DNA of 64,000 nucleotides, from NCBI GenBank assembly GCA_027922465.2, contig BQMF02000372.1, positions 310,001-374,000 of the forward strand. The letters are read 5' to 3'. The stretch is from Turritopsis dohrnii (lineage: Eukaryota > Cnidaria > Hydrozoa > Anthoathecata > Oceaniidae). Numbering within the stretch: the first letter of the stretch is position 1; every line of letters starts with the position of its first letter. Both the position numbers and the translations under genes were made by a program. Shown in pieces: positions 57,944 to 64,000 of the stretch. Under the pieces are notes generated by a model. The model was given only the letters and a program-made list of their open reading frames with translations. It was not told where the DNA came from and did no database searches.

Positions 57944-60900
57944 TCATTTGGCAGCCTCCAATGCTAACCGTAACTTCTTGGTAAAAATTAGCTTTTTCTT
58001 CTCGTTCCACAAATGTATCATGAACTGTACAAAAAACATGAAATGTTGTTGTGACATCTGCTTTGATGTGGCTTTGATACATTGCAGATACGAATTAAAT
58101 TGTTCGCAGATGCTGGTATTGACTGACTCTAGTCCAAGTAAACCTTTACTGCTATAATTTGAAGAGCAGGTATGTGAAAAACCATGAAATAAATCATGGT
58201 AGAAGGGAGTATTCTTGTAATAACCGGATTCCCTATTTAAACAATATTCTTCCAAATTACAAGAGAAGTCGTAAAACACGACTTCAGGGGCCTTCTCCAA
58301 GTGCGCATATAATGAACAGGCAGGATCTTTTCGCCCTTCGCTACCATGAACAATATGGCATCCATAGCAATGCCCATGCATGGGGCAAAACCAAAGAAAT
58401 AAGAAAGTGGATCCCTTTTTTGAAACGATCGGGTACTTTTTAGAGCAGGAAGATGTGGTTGACGCATCATCATGTGATTTTGAAGAGCTCTTGGTGTCGA
58501 TGTCAAATTTTCGAGTACGGCGAATCTGCCGCCCAGTCACATCAAAGTAATATGCTCTGCCAAGATTTCCTGGATTGTAAGACCCTTCTATTGGCGAACA
58601 GATTTCAGATGGTACATCGAGTATATGAAGATCTTTTACACGAGAGTGCAGGTACTGCAGAAATTGTACTGCAGTTTCATCAAGCAAGTTTGCATTAAAG
58701 AATGTTGATGCGAAAGTTCCCAAACAAGGATTATATCTCCTGCATTCTTCAAGAAAATCTGGCATGTGAATATGCAAATCTTCACAAAGCAATATTTTTT
58801 CCAGACTTGAAAGCAATGCCATCGGTAAAAATGACTGCAGTGATGCATCAAAGCTTAAAATATAAAACAATTTCGCCGTGCTTTGAAGTTGCTCAAATGT
58901 TAACTGTTGGTCAATGAATTTCTTAAGTAACTCAGTACAAGCGGATGGAAAGACTTCAATCAATGCTTGATTTCGTTGTACGAGTTGTTGTGAAGTGATA
59001 CTGTCCTGCGAAGACCGCCGAAACACTGTACTAGCAAGGTATTTTAAATGCACCCTGGCTTCACGGATCGACCTTTCCACATCTTTACGACTCGATGACT
59101 CGATAGAACCTTTAGGTGGATATCTCAAGAAACAACGGTCATATCTGCGAGTAGCTGTGGGCAATGGGCCTTCGTTTGAAGGAGTTTCTATAGGATCAAT
59201 GCAACAGTTTCTTTGTGATATCCCTATTTTCGTGGCGTCGCATGCCAGAACTTTCGGGGAGTGTCCACACCAGTTACAAGTGGATCTGAAGTCGACATGC
59301 TGATGTGAAGCCCACGAAAAGAATAACTTTCGAAAAGTTTTCGCTGACATGAACGGTTTCGGCGATTGCTGTTGTTGATAGGATGAATTCATGATAGTGC
59401 AAAATGCAGAAAAATTACATTTCGCGTGACATATCATATTCACAAACTGCCAACATACTTCTTCTCCAACACAAATCATAGATGAAATTCGAAAAATACT
59501 CTCATCAGCACCATCCCAACGTAAAATGCATTTCTGATTAGGACACACGATCTTATACACATAACACGATAAAGTGCATAATTTCGTGTATAAAGTGGTT
59601 ACACAATCAAACTCGTACACCAATCTGTTGTCAATAGTTTTCGACCATTCAAGCTAAACATAAGAAAACAAGGTTTTTGGATATTTTTTTCAATCATAAT
59701 GTTGTCAGAACTACACAACGGCAAATCAAAATGTCCAAATACGATATTGTAATATTGTAACCACTGTATCGATATAGTTACGGATACTTTTAACAATAGT
59801 TGCAATTCTTTGGGATAAAGATAGAAATAAAAGAAAACATTGAACTTACATCACATTTGCAAAGATCTGATTCACACTTTGGATAAAAGTTAATTAAATT
59901 ATCAGTGTCATCTATTGCTTGACCACACCACAGTTGACGTTTCCTGCAGTTTACTTGCAAAAGAGTTTCATCAGAATTTCGACTTACAGTCCTGCCATAT
60001 GGTGAATAAAACAGCCACATTCCTGTTTCAGAGTTAAATCCATTGACAGCCTGTACGTTAGAAAATAATGAAAGAAAATGTTACCTACGAGTTCAATTTC
60101 TCTCTTAGTCATACACCCATATCTCTTTTCTTTATTAGTCTCTAGCTCACTAATCTAATCTATATGCATTCATCAACCCAAAAAGTTCCTGTTGCCCAAT
60201 CTTACCAATCACCCAACATACTTAAACAAATCTAATTTTATTTAGCATTTATATTTTGGTCCACGTCAGCTTAATGCAGCAATTGTTCATCTTAACCTGC
60301 TCAAATAAACAAACAAATAAGCAGCAAAGGCTATTTGTCTTATGGCTTCATTAGTTCAATAGTCAAAAAATAGAAAACTTAAAGAATACAATGGCAATTT
60401 CCTAATGATTTTCATAAAACGAGGTTAGATTTGGATACCTGAGGAGCCTTTTCTCCATCTGCACTTTCCTCAACTACTACATTCATTTCATCTTCAGTAA
60501 GAAGTTCTTGCACAAGCATGTAATCATCTTGATCATCATCATCTTGATCATTGCTGTTATCCTCACCAGGGAAATTATTTTCCTTGTCCAAATTTAAAAG
60601 ATGGTGTTTGTCTTGATTTCGAAGAGCATACTGCCTAAAGCTTTCTAAATGTCCACAAAGATCTTGACTTTCATAAAAATTTATCAGGTTTCTTTTCTTT
60701 GAGAAATGACACTGACAAAGTCCTGAACAGCAATTAACAAAAACATCATCTGTTATATTTGATTTAAATAGATGGACAAATTCCACATCATCTGAACAGC
60801 TACGGACAGAAAATTTTTCCACATCTTTATTCATGGAAATTAAAGGAATGACTGGCATTGATACAACCCTCATCCCTTCATTAATTTTGGTTGCAATGGC

Positions 60901-63397
60901 TTTTTCACATTGCACAAGGTAACTACCAGCTTGATACATGTGTTCAGTTTCTTCATGACTGGTTGGAAACTAAATGAGAGCAAAGAAGAGTGATAGATTA
61001 ACTAGCATTAGTCCACAAAATGAAAGCCACATTTATCCACACCATAATATAAAATACTAACTTCATAAAGAATTTCTGTTAAGATGCGACAATGGCAACA
61101 AGTTATACCATCCCATTCATTCTGTTCAAAAGATGTTTGCACAGTTGCCGTTAAAACTTTATAGCTGTCACATGTACATGACAGGTGAAAGGAACCATCA
61201 AACGTACTTCGAGTGACAATAACATAATCATTGAACTGAATGAGATAAAATTATAAGAATATTTCTGATTATGACATCAATATGACTGAACAATCTCTAG
61301 GCAACATAAATAAATATTTACCTTAAAATTACCACTTTCAGAATGGTAATCATTCATTACAACTACTTGTTTTGAATTAGTATGTAAACGCCAAAAGATG
61401 GTACCATCTGAAAACAAACTCTTTCTAAATTTTTCATAAACACTTTCCATCATATCTGATTGCTTTTGCATACTTTCAAGTTGTTCATTGGTTAAACCTA
61501 GATGTTGCAACAGGTCTGATGTTTTAAGTTGCACTTTCTTGGAAATTTTTCCAGATGTGGTTCTCTTGAAATCTATTGCTGGTGCTGCATCTATATGGTA
61601 TCTTCCATGAAGAACTAAATTTGCAATGGAAGTTACAAAATCTTTGATGGACAAAACCATATCCATGTCATCTTGACCACGGCAAAGTGATAATATGGCT
61701 ATAAGAACAGTTAAGATGGACAAACTTTATAAATGAAAAGGGAAACATATTATGTATAGTCACATGTTAGTTTTGGAAAATTAAATTCTATATTACGGAC
61801 AAAAACAAACAATAACATCAAGGAAAAAATCAAAAGGCAAATCAAAACTCAAGCCCCAAATTTAATTTATTTAAACACTTAAAAAGCAAACTATACCATT
61901 CATTGTTTGATTTCGAGGGGATTTTCCAAAAGGTAGGAAATGCTCATGCATTTTCACACCATGATTTTTCTTTGAAAGCCAATGGTGGAAGTTTGGACAT
62001 GACGACAGTGCAATGTACTGTTGATGTAGGCTCAATTCCTCTTCATCTTCATACTCCCTTGATATATGTTTGAGATCAACTTTTGGAGCATTGCATTGTT
62101 CATAGGTGTAATTTTTTATGGCATATTCCCATTTCGCCTGGTCACCAAGACCTTCCACTTTGAAGTATCTTAAAGATGGAATTATGTTGTTAACTCAAAC
62201 TGAACTGTTCACTCAAAGTAAAATTTGGACATAATTCCATTATTGTAACTCCTACCTTTTGGCTGCATTGCTAGTTGCTTTAGCAAATCGAGCCATTCTT
62301 TGACAATAGATAATGTAACCAGGCGCATACTGCTGAAATTCTTTTCGATATATAGCATAAGCCAGAGGTATAGTATTAGTAATTGATCCCTTATTAGTTG
62401 TCACTAGTTTTGTGAACATTTTGGAATTATTCACCGATTTAGATGCTGAAAGAAATGAAATACTGATACAAATCAAGGATTATATCTATCCCAAAATTCT
62501 AACAAAACATTATGGAATTATCAAATCCTGAAAATTAGTAAAAATTTACCTTTTGAGGAGTCTGTTCTGTATTTGTGGGCTGCAATTATATCCCAATCAT
62601 TGAAGATATTGACTACAAAACACTCTTTGATTTTATTCGCATCAATCAAGTCAGCAAAAAGGTCACGATAATTGTTTCGGAAAAATCCCTGTTTCAATGC
62701 ATCTAAAACCAACCACATTATTTCATAAGGTATGTCACATGTTTTATAGAGGCTACATTATTGTAAAGATTCAATTTTTAGATTAATGTATTAATGAGTA
62801 CCTTAGATAAAGCAATAGTTGCCCATTTGATTCCAAAATAAGAGGTATTGTATAAAGAATACCATCTACACAATTAGGGTAACTTGCTAAATTCAAAAGG
62901 CTCTTTTCTGCAAGAAGGAGATTTGGAGTGCCAATTATATGGGTTTTTGAAACGTCTTCCAGGAAAATACATGACTTCATGACTTCATGAAACAAATTTT
63001 CATACTGAATTGCTTCTGCACATTTCAACATAATTAAAGAAAATTTGTGTGCAATCTCATCATAATAATCATCTATAAGATAATAGGAGAAAAAAAAATT
63101 AAAACTAGTAGGAAAATAACAACTCCATAGTCAAGTTAAGTTTAAAAAAAATATGATATTATACCATTTTCATTATTCTGATTGACAGAGCTAGAACTGC
63201 TTAAATCTGCTGGGTTGCTACCTAAACAAAAGTTGAACATGTTTATTATACACTATTGACTTTCAAAAGAAAAGTATAAGCTGAAATTGTGTAACAAAAA
63301 CAAAGAATGGAGTAAACTTACAACTTGCGGTGACATCATTAGGCACACTATCAATTGGTTGTTCTTCTAATCGTTCCAATAATGGAGGCTGTTCCAT
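57944..63397 (-). CDS. KDZ-like (HMGXB3-like) transposase-derived protein, 11 exons
   Basis: Exons on the minus strand: 63397-63322 (ATG), 63221-63165, 63072-about 62802 or 62863, 62702-62550, 62445-62256, 62168-61897, 61698-61322, 61235-61062, 60969-60439, 60050-59852 and 59653-57944. Phases agree except at exons 3/4, where a donor at 62862 fits better than one at 62801. About 1,330 residues, no stops seen. Exons 8 and 11 carry CxC-type Cys pairs (C-T-C-D-S-Y, C-C-H-C-R; C-P-N-Q-K-C, C-N-W-C-G-H). The last exon holds a Kyakuja-Dileera-Zisupton-type RNase H core: L-A-C-D-A-T-K-I-G-I (first D), V-V-F-Y-D-F-S-C-N-L-E-E-Y-C (second D), H-D-L-F-H-G-F-S-H-T-C, and N-T-S-I-C-E-Q-F-N (E). It may be an active transposase or a domesticated gene like vertebrate HMGXB3. 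No TIRs were found. Confidence 0.75.
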
Positions 63398-63468
63398 GTA
63401 GGCCTGAAAAAAGACCAATGTAAAAACTAATCCTTTAGATAATATTTTCCACATTTAAACCTATAGTA

Positions 63469-63607
63469 TCAAAATCAGGTGCTATTTCCTTTTCACACTC
63501 CCATAAATGTATCTGATCCTAGAGAGCCCTCTAACCCTAACCCTGACCCTAAAACATCCTAGACGGGAGAGTGGGGGCTGCGAAAAGGAAATAGCGCCTC
63601 AAAATCA
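63469..63607. repeat. 9-bp target duplication flanking MITE copy 2
   Basis: TCAAAATCA at 63469-63477 and at 63599-63607, exact. Confidence 0.88.
63478..63598 (-). mobile_element. MITE copy 2 (121 bp), 80 bp upstream of the KDZ-like start codon
   Basis: Ends GGTGCTATTTCCTTTTC and GAAAAGGAAATAGCGCC, the same family as 22775-22929 in opposite orientation. The interior contains CCCTAACCCTAACCCTGACC, a telomere-like run. Its position suggests it may lie in the promoter or 5' leader of the KDZ-like gene. Confidence 0.85.
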
Positions 63608-63609
63608 GT

Positions 63610-64000
63610 CCAGCCAACTCAAAACTTTACAAGTATAATAAAAGGAATAAATTTTCACACTTTTTTATCTTTATTGTGCTAAATGAAATCATTGAATCTT
63701 TCATATTAAACATGATTTGCATTTCAACTGAACTTGAAGTTTTATGTTGAATTAACAACAGAGCGTTCACTTCTAATGATACAAGCTCGAGCTTTGAGTA
63801 CAGAGCACAGAAATTTGTAAGCAATAATAAAGTCACATGCAAGGAAAAAGTCATCTAGGTGAATGTTTTCTGAAAAGATAATCACAGTGCTAGATGATTA
63901 ATGCAATGTTTAACAGCAAATTTATTTGCTAGAAAAAGGAATAACACTTTAATTAACTCCCTTTTAACTTCCATTTGTGAACATTATACTAGTGCATCTG
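63610..64000. other. Non-coding window end
   Basis: AT-rich. It may be upstream region of the KDZ-like gene; nothing specific is seen. Confidence 0.3.

Noticed and set aside
57948..59303. Several plus-strand open frames
   Set aside because: All are antisense shadows of the large last exon of the KDZ-like gene.
63527..63553. Telomere or interstitial telomeric array
   Set aside because: Only three to four imperfect units, enclosed within a MITE with clear ends.

Overview
The window is eukaryotic DNA, AT-rich (roughly two thirds A+T), with short GT..AG introns and a very high density of decayed and intact transposable elements. The mix of families (Helitron, PIF/Harbinger with MADF or Myb partners, hAT, IS630/Tc1/mariner, Mutator-like, KDZ-like, DUF7869 and BEN-domain genes, BEL/Pao, expanded HECT ligase genes) is what I know from early-branching animals. 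A cnidarian is most likely and a sponge is possible. This is inference; no single-copy marker gene is present to fix the species.

Layout. 1-1.7 kb: a BEL-type gag-like fragment running into a Mutator-like transposase remnant with one in-frame stop. 2.5-6.9 kb: a decayed autonomous Helitron (Rep HUH motif and helicase). 7.1-9.7 kb: an apparently intact Harbinger element whose transposase and MADF-BESS genes are antisense to each other, with exons lying inside each other's introns. 10.5-13.1 kb: a ZNF862-like hAT-derived pseudogene. 13.7-15.0 kb: an open IS630/Tc1-like transposase frame beside an AT-rich tandem repeat. 16.3-18.2 kb (minus) and 18.4-20.5 kb (plus): a divergent pair, a DUF7869-type gene and a BEN-domain-like gene. 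21.7-25.1 kb: the 5' part of a non-LTR retrotransposon, a MITE, remnants and a Helitron 3' end. 25.2-28.0 kb: a Myb/SANT-like Harbinger partner gene, the C-terminus of a Harbinger transposase, and an integrase-core pseudogene.

28.8-32.6 kb: a multi-exon HECT E3 ligase gene with several breaks. 35-41 kb: a degenerate BEL/Pao copy and an integrase-core fragment. 41.5-48.7 kb: a nested set. A non-autonomous Helitron holds a mariner-like element (TA target duplication, about 192-bp inverted repeats, DD41D transposase), which holds a foldback MITE and an intact 4.1-kb hAT element with a 6-bp target duplication. A tandem duplication inside the Helitron preserves the empty mariner site.

50.8-54.4 kb: a 14-exon gene of unknown function with zinc-finger-like ends, followed by a tRNA-derived SINE. 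55.2-57.2 kb: a foldback MITE, a 142-bp satellite and a related MITE. 57.9-63.4 kb: an 11-exon, apparently open KDZ-like (HMGXB3-like) gene, with a MITE carrying a 9-bp target duplication just upstream of its start codon.

The genes do not form an operon or pathway. The main story is transposon accumulation, with three loci that look intact: the Harbinger element, the hAT element and the KDZ-like gene. Exon joins were worked out by hand from splice consensus and reading phase, so individual boundaries may be off by a few bases.
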